The notes beneath the pieces are model-generated. The model did no database searches, was not told where the DNA came from, and was given only the letters and a program-made list of their open reading frames with translations. This document shows positions 1-11,525 of a DNA stretch of 64,000 bases, piece after piece. Origin of the DNA: Argentina anserina (Eukaryota > Streptophyta > Magnoliopsida > Rosales > Rosaceae); the NCBI RefSeq assembly GCF_933775445.1, contig NC_065877.1, positions 9,486,001-9,550,000 of the forward strand, written 5' to 3'. Made by a program: the position numbers and the translations under genes. Each line of letters begins with the position of its first letter. The stretch's first letter is position 1.

Positions 1-1888
1 TAGAGCTAAAGGCAGTGTCGAGTGTTTAACCTAAAACACATTTCAGGGTACGTAAGTCGTCATGACTTGAATATGTACGTGCGAGTTTCATGCAGCCAAC
101 TAGGGTTTTTGTAATCTGTCGGCAAAATGATCCCCAATCCCGAAACTTACTCGCTGACGGGCCCCGTTTTCTATCGCCGACAAAACAGTGAGAAGCTACG
201 ATTTTTCGGATATGAGACTTTCTCCGTCCAAAAACGGTGGTTGTAAGAGGCCGGCCATCAATTTTTTGATCATTTACAGATCGAACTAGCAGACCACGTC
301 GCACTCACCAGCAAACATCATACTATAGATTTATGTACGGTAAAGTGCAAACACTGCTGTTGTTGGCAGTCTAGCTCACATAATCAGATCTGGAAAACGC
401 GTTTGGGGTTTGTTTCAGACTTATTATTTGAGAACAAATTTTAAAACTAATATAGGTTCGTTATTGATCGCAAATAAAGTTTGAGTCGGTTTTTTCGGTG
501 CATTCTTTAGAAGAGTATCATAAAAAATAGGGATTCTCCAATGTGCATGCTTCATGCATGCAATTTCTTCGATCCAATTTTTTAATGAGGTGGCCTGATA
601 GTTTAGTTATTGAACGAAGCTAGCTACCTAGCTAACTATAAGATGATTTGGTTATTACTTGGTACAACATCGATCTTGAATCTTTGATAGAAGCATTTTG
701 TGCATATGCATAATATTGGAGATGGTCCACGGAATCGAAACTATGGTATGAATCTTCGGTGACCCTTGTTTTCAGGTCCTATGTATTTAATAAGACAAGA
801 AAAATGTTGGAGGTGGTCAAGTAAATAGTACGTGCATCAGATCGACTATGGATCGATATATACCAGTTGGGACTTGGGAGTCTTTAATAGTGCTTGATCC
901 AAGAGATCTGAAAGGAACTCGATCATGAGCTTATAGATCGATCAGAGACAAATTGAGCAATAAAAGCTCCCAACATTGCTGTCTAGCTAGGAAACATAAA
1001 TGAAAGCAGCATTCTACTATACCCTCAACGGCATCTCTAATATTGCCGTCACTTTCCTTTTGATTTTTCTTCTCAATTTCATCCTCTATATGTCTCTGAC
1101 TAGACAAATATGGTTCGACAGAGTAAGCCAGGAAGAGAGAAATTAGATGAAACCTAGAAGCAACATTCAGACTTGAACCGGTGCATATGAACTGGCGGAA
1201 GCTAAAAATTAGACCTTGCAATTGGTAGCTGTCGTCCAATGAGGAAGCTCGGTTGAACAAAATGTTGAAGATTGGCGCGCGACAGTGAGTGTACAATTTC
1301 TTCATTTGTCTCTGTTCCTTTCCCAGATTTACTAGGGAAAGGAAAAGGGAAGATGTAAGGGGAGGTGGTACCACGGTTTCGTAGTTATAACTTATAAGAT
1401 TTTATTTCGTGGGAGACTTGAAGAAATTTAAGCAATGTCTCGTACCATAATTAATTGCATTTCACCGGCGAGTTTATATACTTTTCTTTTAAATCAATCT
1501 GTCGGTTACTCTTCAATCATGCATGCATGTTCCTTTGATGTTATAACCTTCATTTTGAATAAATCTGAGGGACGTCAATGTATATATTACACAGTGCAAC
1601 AAGTAAATACATGAGAGTCCATGCCAGCTCCTACGCAGTGAATTCAATACCGTATCCCTAGCTTGCAGTCCCTGACATAATAGTACGTATATGTATCACT
1701 GCCTGAAAATGTATACTTAGAAGGGGAAATTTATTGTACAAATGAACACTAAATTAAATGTAAGATACACGCTCCAGTACCTATTCACTGAACCTTTGTT
1801 CATTCTCTACAAGGATGAGAGTTGTTTAATATAAGACTAAGGTTTTATGTTAAACGAAAAAAAAAGTGATATTCGTATCAACCCATGT
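1..1888. other. Intergenic DNA, no gene recognised
   Basis: I see no supportable gene here. Two minus-strand open frames (around 26-304 and 931-1374) have no recognisable domain; the second has no ATG at its 5' end. The stretch is AT-rich with scattered short palindromes of the GATCGATC and GCATGC kind. It may be old transposon-derived DNA, but I could not place ends or target duplications. Confidence 0.5.
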
Positions 1889-2326
1889 GACGCCTGGCTA
1901 GAAAGATAACAGACATGTAGGTAACAATCCCACATTGCCGAGGGCAAAGTGAAAACTGTGTTTATAAATGTAAAGTCAACTTCCCATTGTGAGACGTGTT
2001 TTGGAATGCAAGTTTAAAAACAAAAACCGTGTAGTCCAATGGACTCAAAGCAAACAATATCTCCGTTATGCAAATTGGGCTATAACATATGGTATAAGAG
2101 CCTGTCCTTGGCTAGAAATGTGCGACAAGGACATTGGTCCACCCTCTTTAAGGATTGTGAAGCCTAGCGACGAGGACATTGGCTCCTTAAGAATAGTGTA
2201 TTGTGACGCCTGGCTGAGAAGATAACATGTAGGTAGTGCAACCTCAATAACAAAACTGTGCGAGCCAATAAGTCCAAAGCGAACAACATCTTAGCTACAT
2301 GGACTAGGCTATTACAGCCCATATAT
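1889..2326. repeat. Diverged tandem duplication of a transposon-like sequence
   Basis: The segment starting near 1889 (TGACGCCTGGCTAGAAAGAT) recurs near 2202 (TGACGCCTGGCTGAGAAGAT). Each copy continues through related text such as ATGTAGGTA, AAAACTGTG, a 'ccaat..actcaaagc' or 'ccaataagtccaaagc' block and 'gggctataaca' or 'aggctattaca'. The second copy is shorter. A further 'gacattgg' motif repeats near 2130 and 2175. The text resembles plant LTR sequence, but I cannot name a family. A solo LTR lies directly downstream. Confidence 0.55.
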
Positions 2327-2736
2327 CACTTTGTAGACACGTGAAATTTAATGAAGTAAATTATCTTCGTTAAATAAATTAAATCGACAAAGAGCCCGAC
2401 AAAATTGCACATGTGGCCAAAAGTCAACAAAGTTGGTGCGGATCCGAATAAAACTCGTGTCAGCACATAAACGGATGATCGTAATCGAAGCTACGTGATT
2501 CCGAATTGCATCAGAAAATTGAATGTCATTGACGATTCGAAATGGTAATCGGACATTTGATTAAATTAATAAATTTCTTAACAGTCATAATTAAATCAAT
2601 TATTTTATGTTTAGTTTAGTTATGAGAATAACTAATTTTAAATTAATCGGAAAATACATATTGATTTAATTATACAATTAAAGAATTTATTATTTTAATG
2701 TCATTAAAATATTCTACAAAATAGAAATTTTGACTC

Positions 2737-2745
2737 TATAAATAG
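2737..2745 (+). promoter_or_regulatory. TATA box of the solo LTR
   Basis: TATAAATAG lies about 400 bp into the solo LTR. Transcription would start near 2770, just before the minisatellite, so the repeats would fall in the R/U5 region. This follows the usual LTR layout and is inferred. Confidence 0.5.
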
Positions 2746-2864
2746 ACCCCTTCAACATGAAGAGAGGAGGATTTTAGACTTGAAGAAGGAGAGAAATCAC
2801 TTGAGCAAGAATCACTCTCGACAAATCCCGAAGTCTCTCAAGTCCACGAAGATCATCAAATCCA

Positions 2865-3195
2865 CGAAGAATCGTCAAGCCACCAAATCGCTCGTTCTTC
2901 ATCAAATCCAAATCCAACCTCAAGTCCACGAAGAATCATCAAGCGGCCAAATCGCTCGTTCTTCATCAAATCCAAATCCAACCTCAAGTCCACGAAGAAT
3001 CATCAAGCGGTCAAATTGCTCGTTCTTCATCAGATCCAAGTCCAACCTCAAGTCCACGAAGAATTATCAAGCGGCCAAATCGCTCGTTCTTCATCAAATC
3101 CAAATCCAATCCAAACTCAAGTCCACGAAGAATCATCAAGCGGCCAAATCGCTCGTTCTTCATCAAATCAAATCCAAATCAAACTCAAATCCTCA
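2865..3195 (+). repeat. Minisatellite of about 64 bp inside the solo LTR
   Basis: Five units begin CGAAGA at about 2865, 2929, 2993, 3057 and 3126, giving periods of 64, 64, 64 and 69 bp. Each unit carries a 'tcaagcggccaaatcgctcg' type block followed by 'ttcttcatcaaatcc' and 'caagtcca'. The first unit is the most diverged and the last is extended. Unit length is not a multiple of three, so the open frames across it are by-products and not a repeat protein. Confidence 0.85.
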
Positions 3196-3654
3196 AGATC
3201 AAGTGCATGTCACCCTTGAGCCAAATCACATACGGAGATAGAATCAGAGGAGTTCACCAAAGATTGTAACCTCGCGCTTGATATTCAATAAATTACATTT
3301 ATTTGTATACGTGTCTGCATTCTCTTGTTGGTTTTCAGATTATCGTTCTACACACTTTCACTAGCAAACAAACAGCTAGAGTTATGACGATAACATACAA
3401 GAATGAAAAAAGAAAATAACATATTTATACACTATACACGGAATGAAATCACTACTTTCTCATACTCATAGTGTGTGCAGTTTCTAGATCAAGGATAAAT
3501 CACTCCATAAACCTCCTATTTATTCTCTCAAATTGCCAGTATTTTTTCTTTATCTTTATTTTATGATCATATGATATGTTTATTTGATTTGTGCCTACAA
3601 CACCTTTTGACGTAAAATATTTGGTGTAATCTAAAAATAAAGGGTGTACAACTT

Positions 3655-5185
3655 TGGGTGATCGTTTGTGTTGGAAGTTGGAGAAAAATGGTGCTTTCTC
3701 GGTGGAGTCTACCTACCGGTATGCTTTCCTTCATTCTTCTAGTTTTTGTCTAGTTGTTCACTGTTGAAATGGCTTATGTTTGGAAGACACGTATTCCTAA
3801 TAAAGCTAAAGTTCATACTTGGAGAATTAGCTTGGATATCTTGCCCTCTCTTGGTAGTTTGAATTCTAAGCATGGGAGATGGGTACAATGGTTTGTGTGT
3901 TGTGTGAGAATGCCATTGAATCTCCAGTTCGTCTGTGCCGAGACTGTATTTTTATTAGGCCAGTGATGTCTGTGAATCCTATTCTTCGGGATGTGTGTTA
4001 TAGATGTAGTTCTATTCATGCTACTACTTTGAATTGGTTAAGTTATTGTGCTCAGGGGTTAACAGTTCCATTGTTTAGAGAGCTTTTGTTCATTCTGTAG
4101 TGTTTGGAAAAAGAGGAATGAGAGGACTTGGAATCATAAATCTATGATTGGGGCTGATGTGAGTGCGTAGGCTTTGGCTTATTTACACACTTTTCAGGTT
4201 CATAATACTAAAGCTCTACGAGTGTTCCTAGTGAGCTGGTGACTTGGAAGGCTCCTCCTGTGGGTTGTTTTAAGATTAATATGGATGGTGCGTTCCATCC
4301 GAGTACTAGAATTGGTGGGTGTGGCTTTGTGATACGTGACTTCACGGGTTCCATGATAGCGGGAGGTGCAAGTATGGTCAGTTGTCTAATCTTAGCATAG
4401 TGGCTATTTGGACAATTTGATACTTGATGTATGAAAACAGACAATCTGATACCTAAAGTTCTCAAATTTATGTCATTTTGGTACTTATGTCAATTTTAAC
4501 CATATTTACATGGTTATTTCCGTCATTTTATCTCTACTTTACTTCATTTTTCATAATACTTTCAAATTGCCTCTAAATTATCACTAAAAATTTGATAATT
4601 CATTCATTTAGTATATGTGATTATTTACGTATATGATTTTTTTATAATGTAGCTATCAATCTAAATTAATTTTAATTATAAGTAATTTAAAAAATATATT
4701 TTAATAAAAAAAATACAATTGCATAAAGGCAATTCATTTTCTTTGCAAAAAATAATTATGATACAATAAGTATATTACAAAAAATCATTTTTGATATATA
4801 CGAAGTAGATGCTAAGTGGAGTAGTTATATCAATTTAATTATCTCCAAAGATGCCACAATTATAGGAAGAAATGAATAAAAATGTGAATTTAATGAGTTT
4901 AAGGCTAGAATGACGAAAATAACCATAAAAATATAATCAAAATTAATAGATGTACCAAAATGGCTTACAAATTGTCAATTTTCATATATCAAATACCAAA
5001 TTGTCCAAGTAGTTATACTTTATGTACCATAGGAGGAATTAACCCTACTTACAACAAGGCTATGACTTTTGCAATCGACTGTATGATGATGTCAATAAGA
5101 TTTTGCATAACCAGACTAGTTGGTGCAATATATTGGTAGGAGAGGTAATAGGGTAGCACATTGCTTGCTACTAGGCCTGCTCTAT
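3655..5185 (+). pseudogene. Broken LINE (non-LTR retrotransposon) 3' part: zf-RVT and RNase H remnants
   Basis: Translation gives pieces of a plant LINE polyprotein. From 3655 there is a 'GDRLCWKLEKNGAFSVES' stretch. Around 3770-4000 there is 'VWKTRIPNKAKVHTWR' and, in another frame, a CxxC...C zf-RVT-like segment ('CVLCENAIESPVRLCRDC'). At about 4241-4370 comes an RNase H start ('WKAPPVGCFKINMDGAF', 'GGCGFVIRDF'). The RNase H end ('VNKILHNQTSW' and a 'GNRVAH' motif) appears only at about 5090-5160, after a 0.65-kb MITE-like insertion. Several frame changes are needed, so it is dead. Confidence 0.75.
4376..5043. mobile_element. Mutator-like MITE inserted in the LINE remnant
   Basis: The two ends are long imperfect inverted repeats. 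The left side has 'tttggacaatttgatactt', 'catttatgtcattttggtac' and 'catggttatttccgtcatt'. The right side, read in reverse complement, has 'ttggacaatttggtatttg', 'gccattttggtacatc' and 'tggttattttcgtcatt'. The right end contains GGGTTAATTCCTCC, common in Mutator-like MITEs. The AT-rich middle has no coding capacity. Outer boundaries are approximate because I could not find a clean 9-bp target duplication. Confidence 0.65.
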
Positions 5186-5314
5186 AGATCATAATTGTTT
5201 TATTTTTTAGTTCCTCCTTTTTTACATAATGCCTTTACAACATAACTTTGTACTTTTTAATTTTTTTTTGCTTATTAATAAATGGATAACCTTCAAATTC
5301 AAAAAAAACTTTAT

Positions 5315-5474
5315 CTGTATGTCGGGCGAATGCTGATGTGATACTCCTTGTAATAGGAGGTCACTAGTTCGATCATCCGCATGTGAAAAATACCCCCTAG
5401 AGAGACTTGTACCGTATCTGTTCTCCGGGCCCGGAGTGGTAGACCCACACATCCACCATTTTTTGTACCAAAAA
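5315..5474 (+). mobile_element. SINE-like retroelement with about 18-bp target duplication
   Basis: A segment of about 160 bp is bounded by near-identical copies of an A-rich sequence: AAATTC, 7-8 A, CTTTA (5296-5314 and 5475-5492). They differ by one A. Inside, a B-box-like block (GGTCACTAGTTCGATCATCC) follows a possible A-box region near 5322-5340. The 3' end is T-rich then A-rich ('ttttttgtaccaaaaaaa'). Target duplication length, size and pol III-like boxes fit a tRNA-derived SINE. I do not recognise the family. Confidence 0.65.
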
Positions 5475-5492
5475 AAATTCAAAAAAACTTTA

Positions 5493-7334
5493 GAGGTATA
5501 TTGAATCTCATTTGAAACAAAAAAGGACAAACTTAGAAAATTTATACAGTGTTAATGTATGATATGCATCTAGTTATCATGATATCATAAAATAAGCTTT
5601 GAAATTGGTATAGTAGTTTTTTAAGTGGTACACAAGTGATTAAAGTGGTAAATACTATTTTTAGTTACCAAATAAGTCCCCAAGTGGTAAAATGAGAAAC
5701 ATTAACACACCACCATAGTCATCCCCGAGAGATCGATATGTTTTATTTTTGTTAAATACTAAGGCTGGTGGATGCAGCTGCCCGCAACTCCGCAAGCTTT
5801 TATTAGTGAAACTGTTGCAATAAGATGGGACATGAATTGAAGCCTAAACTCTTGGATACAACCCTACTTGAAAACCATATTTCTTCTTTCTTAAAGAAAA
5901 TCAAATTTACGATTCGACAAAATTAAGTCCCAATTGTATTAATTTTATGATATTTAATCTTCAATCCCATGGATACTTGTTAATTTCATGTCTAAAACAT
6001 GTTTAGTTCCAGTAAAATATGCCTTTTGAGTAATGAAACCAATCACGCAAGGGTTGAATATAAAATTCATGTACCGTACACCAGTTCACCTCAATAGTCG
6101 AAATCAATCGATATATGCTTCGTAATCAAATCATGCAGAGGTCCCATTCCTGCATATCAATGACCCACTCTTCACATTGATGAACTTCACATGTTTAGAT
6201 ACATCTTTGGATTCATATGTGAGCTGGGATAGCTATAGCTGGCTAATAATTACTACAAATTGCTTCTTAGTGATGCGCCAAACACTAATATATAAACCTC
6301 AATGCTAGGCTGCCTTGAGGCACAAGCACAACATTACTTGTTCAATTTCAAAGATTGTAAAATTGTGCTCGATCAAATGCCTAATAACAGATGAGATAAT
6401 AAATAGTTTGTTCTACTATTCCAGAAAAAAAAAGACGATTGAATTTACCAATTACAATCATACATGACCACAGGTCCACAGTACTATAGCCATTTTCAAG
6501 AAGAAGAAGAAGAAGAAAAAGAAAAGAAACACACTGTGGTCTTCTATAGTCTTCTCTTAATAGAAATGCAGCACATACAGACTTACAGAGTATGTACCGA
6601 AGATTGATTGGTGCAAGAGTTACAGTTACATTTGACAGAAAGACATTTCATCATGGAGCTGTTGACACTGGTAAGAGAGCTGCAAAGGTAAAAATTTAAA
6701 GACACAATGTTTTGGGTAATCCAAAAAGGATTGCTTTCAAGGCAAGAGTCAGAAAATAGTTCGTAACTGGCTGGCAGTGGCTATCATTGAGAGGATGAAG
6801 ATGATTTTTATTTTAAACTCATCTCAAGCCCAAATTCCTGTGGAAGAAGAAGAAGAAGAAGGAATCACAGAGCTACAGATGCAACACATTTAAGAGACAC
6901 CCATCTACCCCTTGTGGATCACTTCCCTTTTCACAGCATTCCAACCATGCAAAACCAAAGCAAAGCTTGTTTCCTCATTAAGAGTGAGGAAAGAAAGTAG
7001 TTGGTGAATTATAAGGCAAGTACTAGTACTGTCTAGTTTGTCTCTCTATTGCCATATTTCCTATATAACCTATTAACTTACCGCCTTACCCAAATCTTAC
7101 TAGCTTATCACAGAGGGGACCCTATTCGATTCTTTTATGGCTTAATGGATGGCTAATTTCAGTGATAATTTTCTTATTTATATCATGCTGTACTACCTTT
7201 CTCCTTCCATATAATACACCTTGGGGTCATCACTTTTCAGCTACCTTTCCCTCACTCACCTCAGTCCCCTGCATTTATACAGAAGCTATTATTCTGTTTT
7301 CCATCTTACACAATTTTATTCTCTCCCTTAGATC
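5493..7334. other. Intergenic region and XTH promoter side
   Basis: No gene is visible. There is a GAA/AAG-rich microsatellite at about 6498-6520 and another at 6847-6862. The last few hundred bases should contain the promoter and 5' UTR of the XTH gene. AT-rich TATA candidates occur at about 7060 (CTATATAACC) and 7207 (CATATAATAC), and pyrimidine-rich DNA precedes the ATG. I could not decide which TATA is used. Confidence 0.5.
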
Positions 7335-9060
7335 ATGACTCTCTTACTCTTCTTCCTCCTAACTCTTTTGGTACCTTCAAGCAATGCTGGCTGGCCACCA
7401 TCACCTGGCTACTGGCCAAGTTCTAAATTCAGGTCTATGAGCTTTTATAAAGGGTTTAGAACCCTCTGGGGTCCTCAGCATCAGAGCTTAGACAACAATG
7501 CACTAACAATCTGGCTTGATAGAACCACAGGTCTCATTTTTACCAACTCAAATTAGTACATCATGTTAATGCTTCCTCAACTAGCTCATGCTTGCTCATT
7601 TTGTTGCATCAGGAAGTGGATTTAAGTCAAATAGACCATTTAGATCCGGTTACTTTGGTTCCTCCATTAAGCTTCAGCCTGGTTATACTGCAGGAGTTAT
7701 AACAGCTTTCTATGTAAGATCACTGAGCTTAAGTTGCTTCACATACTCACTTATACTTTTAGCTGAAGGAAATTAAACTACAGCTTTCATAATTCCCATC
7801 AAGCATAGTGGATTTTGCTTCAGTTGATTGTGTTGATCATGGACTGATCAAAATTGATGCAGCTTTCAAACAGTGAAGCTCATCCAGGGTTTCATGATGA
7901 AGTGGACATTGAATTTTTGGGGACTACATTTGGGAAGCCCTATACTTTACAGACCAATATTTACATCAGAGGAAGTGGAGATGGAAAAATTATTGGAAGA
8001 GAGATGAAGTTTCATTTGTGGTTTGATCCTACCCAGAATTTTCATCACTATGCTATATTATGGAGTCCTAAAGAGATTATGTAAGTTTTCTTTTGTGTGA
8101 TCATAGTTTAGCCAATCATACTTGACATAAAATGCTAATTTGCTTTTATGGTTGAGATTAATCTCATCAAAAAAGAAAACCTGTAGAAAATTACAGTACC
8201 TATTCATCCAAATACTACTACTGAATGTTGATGAAATAGTTCAAATATCTGACATGTTTCCCATTTTCTGGCTTTAAAGGTAAACAATTATTTGACTGTA
8301 CCAATAAAGGCTGAAAGACATTTTATTCTCTCTTTGAAATTAAGGAAAAGCCAAAGTGCCAAACACTGTCAGGGGTAATTAAATATTTGATTTCCACATT
8401 CATTAACATAACTGTACTGATGAATCAATGAGTGCTCATTTACAATCTTGGAAATCAATAGAAGGCCATTTTGAAGGGTACGTGAAAAGACTTTCCCCAT
8501 TGAGCTATGGGGCATATATGTCACTCCACTGTTCAGTTTGTAGTTGAATGAACATAAACATTAAAATTCCATATAAAAATTCCATGTTATCTTTATCTTG
8601 ACATGAATGTTGACTCTGGTGGTAAGTTAATTGTCATATAATATCATTTAGATTCTTGTAACTGAGGCTAATTACTAGTATTAATTTTTATAGATTTTTA
8701 GTGGATGATGTGCCCATAAGGAGGTACCAAAGAAAGAGTGCTACAACATTTCCCTTAAGGCCAATGTGGCTCTATGGTTCAATATGGGATGCCTCATCAT
8801 GGGCTACTGAAGATGGAAAATACAAAGCAGATTACAGATACCAACCCTTTGTTGCAAAGTTTACCAATTTCAAAGCTGGTGGTTGCTCAGCTTATTCCCC
8901 TGCCTGGTGCCACCCCGTCTCCGCCTCTCCATTCCGGTCGGGTGGGTTGACCCGACAACAGTTCCGGGTCATGAAATGGGTTCAGGAAAACCACATGGTG
9001 TATGACTACTGCAGGGACTCTAAGAGGGACCATTCTCTAACACCTGAATGCTGGGGTTGA
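7335..9060 (+). CDS. Xyloglucan endotransglucosylase/hydrolase, XTH31/32 type (group III-A)
   Basis: Exons are 7335-7530, 7613-7713, 7863-8080 and 8694-9060, together 882 nt or 293 aa, with all introns GT-AG. The protein is predicted to be secreted to the cell wall, where XTHs cut and rejoin or hydrolyse xyloglucan. A signal peptide (about residues 1-18, ending SSNA) precedes the [14 protein letters not shown] start seen in XTH31/32. The GH16 active site is [10 protein letters not shown] at about residues 110-119, giving nucleophile and acid/base glutamates E112 and E116. Most XTHs have HDEIDFEFLG; the V/I variant, from memory, marks the XTH31/32 subgroup, where hydrolase activity is known. 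The C-terminal XET_C part has the expected cysteines ([11 protein letters not shown] and the CRDS...CWG tail). Length matches the family. The subfamily call is strong; the in vivo balance of transferase and hydrolase is inferred. Confidence 0.95.
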
Positions 9061-11089
9061 TCATATGCTTCAATATTGAAGTTCCCCTCAATTTTCACTT
9101 CATTAAAGTGCATCATCTTTTTTAATGTGTTTTATTTTATTTTTGAAAGCAAAATATGTGTGAATTGCCTTGAGATGGGTCATCTGAACGTCCAAGGCAT
9201 CTCCAAAACAAGAAACTTTGGAATTTGGTGTGTTCCATTTTTGTTCTTTTTGTATGCTTCCAATTTTTCTTCAGTGGTGCATGTGGTGTAAATTGGTAAC
9301 TTAGTGAGAAAAACAAAGAAAAAATAACCTTAGAACCAGAAAAAGATAATGGATTTATGGTCTTGTGTGATGAAGCCAAAGAATGGAAGATCATGGGCTA
9401 TAAGCAAGTCTGTTTGAACAGCACTTGATATCTTTTTTCACTCTATGGCTTATGCAATGCCCAGAATCACTTGTCAATTCTTAATAATGCAACAGCTTTT
9501 GTTCTTCTTTGTTTTTTGTTTTGTTCTGCGTATATCACTGCCATTGAAATTGGGGCACTTTGTGATTGGTCATAGTCTGAGTTCTGAAGCTTGTACTACC
9601 AGTAGTGTGACTCACAAGAGCTATTCTGAACCGTGTCTCTTTGGATTTAGTACCTCAGCTCAAGGACTGGTAATCTCATTGCACATGAATGCCACTAAAA
9701 ATCTTGAATGCCAGAAACTGGAAATAAAATAAAAGAGAGGGAATTACAGCGCAATGTAAAAGGATGAAGAAGGGAGCATCATAGCAGCACTACTGTCACT
9801 GTGACATCCAACTTCAGAGGGGCTCTATTATTAATCCCCTTACTGACACACCACAATTATTGGAGTTGTATCATATGTTATGTTGTCGTTTTTATACTCA
9901 AAAATGTGAAAATGTGTGTGGGATATATTCTCATCTGCAGATCAGTTCGCAACTTTACATGTACCTGGGGAGAGAAAGAGAGAGAATTCGCAAACTAACA
10001 CATAAAGAATCAGAATCGGATGTGAAGAATAAAACATTTGCATACGATTTACGAAAGAAAAGAAAACGAGTCAACAATGCATGTCAAGCTAATGCGAATT
10101 ATAAGATGTTAGTGATGGCCAGTAGATAGTGTAATCTATATGGAAAAAATAGAAATTTATTGCCAAGGAAGAATGATTAGTAATAGCATAGGAACTCACA
10201 TGACTGAGATGGCATGCTAACAAAAAATGACACGACACATCAAACCAACCAAAATTTAATGCCCTTCAGATGAACCCTACTTCAAACAAGAGTTACCTCC
10301 TCTCTCTTTGAAGCATTTACAAATTTTAGCTTCATAGACAAGTGGACGTCCTCTATCTTTTACCTGTTTGGTCATTTCAAATTATGCAGATCATGTTCAA
10401 TCTTACACAGACAGTTGTAAGTACGACCCACATGTTAATCCAGAGGGAACAAACACTAAATCCTACGGGAAAAATTAATGGGATCACAAACTATACACTG
10501 CATTTGATCACCAAAAAAATAAAACTATACACTGCAAGATCCAAATCGAGTAATATTTACAAAAGGGTTGATCATAATGCCTGGGGTTAACATGTTTTGT
10601 TTTATTTGGTGGCGCGCCTTGTTTGGTTTGGTATATAATTATATAAAACATGTTTTCTTCATATTCTGAATGAACATGACCTTTGAAAATGATTAGTGAT
10701 TATTTGGCAACAATTATGCAGCATTGGCCCAACTGCTTAAGATGCCTGAAATGAAACGGATGGGGTTGTTCATGGGTAGCTTTAGAGTTTTAAGTGGACT
10801 GAAAAAGATGGAATGTTTTGGAAACAAAGAGATATAGTTCAAGCATTTAGGGTCCATATCTTGTTGAAGCCCTCTTCTTCTTGCAAAATTTGATGAAAAA
10901 CCTCATCATGAAATGTTTGGTTTGAGTAGTCACAAAGATGCATGATGGCCAGTTCGGTACATACTGACTCCCATTACTAACGACAGAGTGCAAACAATTG
11001 ACTCATACAACAATTCTCAACTCCAGAATGGTGGGCTTTAAATCAATGCTATTATATATATACAGTATGTTTTGGTTAATGTACACAAA
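9061..11089. other. Intergenic region between XTH and tRNA-Tyr
   Basis: The first 200-400 bp are presumably the XTH 3' UTR. The rest is AT-rich with no domain-bearing reading frame. Short open frames around 9445-9732 and 9860-10129 have no recognisable homology and no splice support. I found no clear transposon ends. Confidence 0.5.
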
Positions 11090-11180
11090 CCGACCTTAGC
11101 TCAGTTGGTAGAGCGGAGGACTGTAGTGGGTTAAACCGTCAGATATCCTTAGGTCACTGGTTCGAATCCGGTAGGTCGGA
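11090..11180 (+). tRNA. tRNA-Tyr (anticodon GTA) with intron
   Basis: The acceptor stem CCGACCT pairs with AGGTCGG, followed by discriminator A at 11180. The D arm is in 'tagctcagttggtagagc', and the T arm/B box is GGTTCGAATCC. The anticodon region reads 'ggactgtag', giving GTA, and is followed by an intron of about 17 nt before the 3' half of the anticodon stem (around 'atatcctta'). Nuclear tRNA-Tyr genes of plants carry an intron at this place. Exact intron ends were not fixed. Confidence 0.95.
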
Positions 11181-11183
11181 ATA

Positions 11184-11189
11184 TTTTTT
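11184..11189 (+). terminator. Pol III T-run after tRNA-Tyr
   Basis: Six T in a row begin four bases after the tRNA discriminator base. This is the usual RNA polymerase III stop signal. Confidence 0.8.
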
Positions 11190-11525
11190 CTGGAAATTAC
11201 TTTTCTCCAGAAATTTACTTCACCCACTATCCATTGTCCGATCAACTCGACATTACATTCGTTGTTCCTGGTATTATAAACGACAGAAAGCCCCTTCGTG
11301 CTGTTTTACTTGCCATTGAAACTTTAAACCGAAACTACAAAAACAAAAAAATTTATTCAAAGAACTCTCATTTTCATTTCATTACCAATGATGTCCATAA
11401 ACTACGTACAGAGAAGACCACCGCACTAGATTAGCATTCGCTAATCGCTATGATGACAATATCACCGAGTACCTAATATAATACAACTACAGGCTATTCA
11501 AACACATAACTGAAGGTAACTCATT

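Larger units (their letters stand above)
2332..3352 (+). mobile_element. Solo LTR with 5-bp target site duplication
   Basis: The element begins TGTAGA and ends TCTACA, a perfect 6-bp terminal inverted repeat with the TG...CA ends of LTRs. It is flanked on both sides by CACTT (2327-2331 and 3353-3357), a 5-bp target duplication. Inside are a TATA box (TATAAATAG, 2737-2745), a minisatellite downstream of it, and an AATAAA near the end (about 3287). No internal domain or second LTR is present, so this looks like the product of LTR-LTR recombination. Family unknown; Ty3/gypsy or copia are both possible. Confidence 0.8.

Noticed and set aside
931..1374. Minus-strand open frame of about 147 codons
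   Set aside because: No ATG at its 5' end, no domain, no splice or homology support.
2865..3195. CRISPR-like array
   Set aside because: Repeats are contiguous with no unique spacers and lie in a plant LTR.
2780..3241. Open frame of 153 codons with repeats
   Set aside because: It is a translation of the minisatellite in the solo LTR; unit length is not a multiple of three and there is no known domain.
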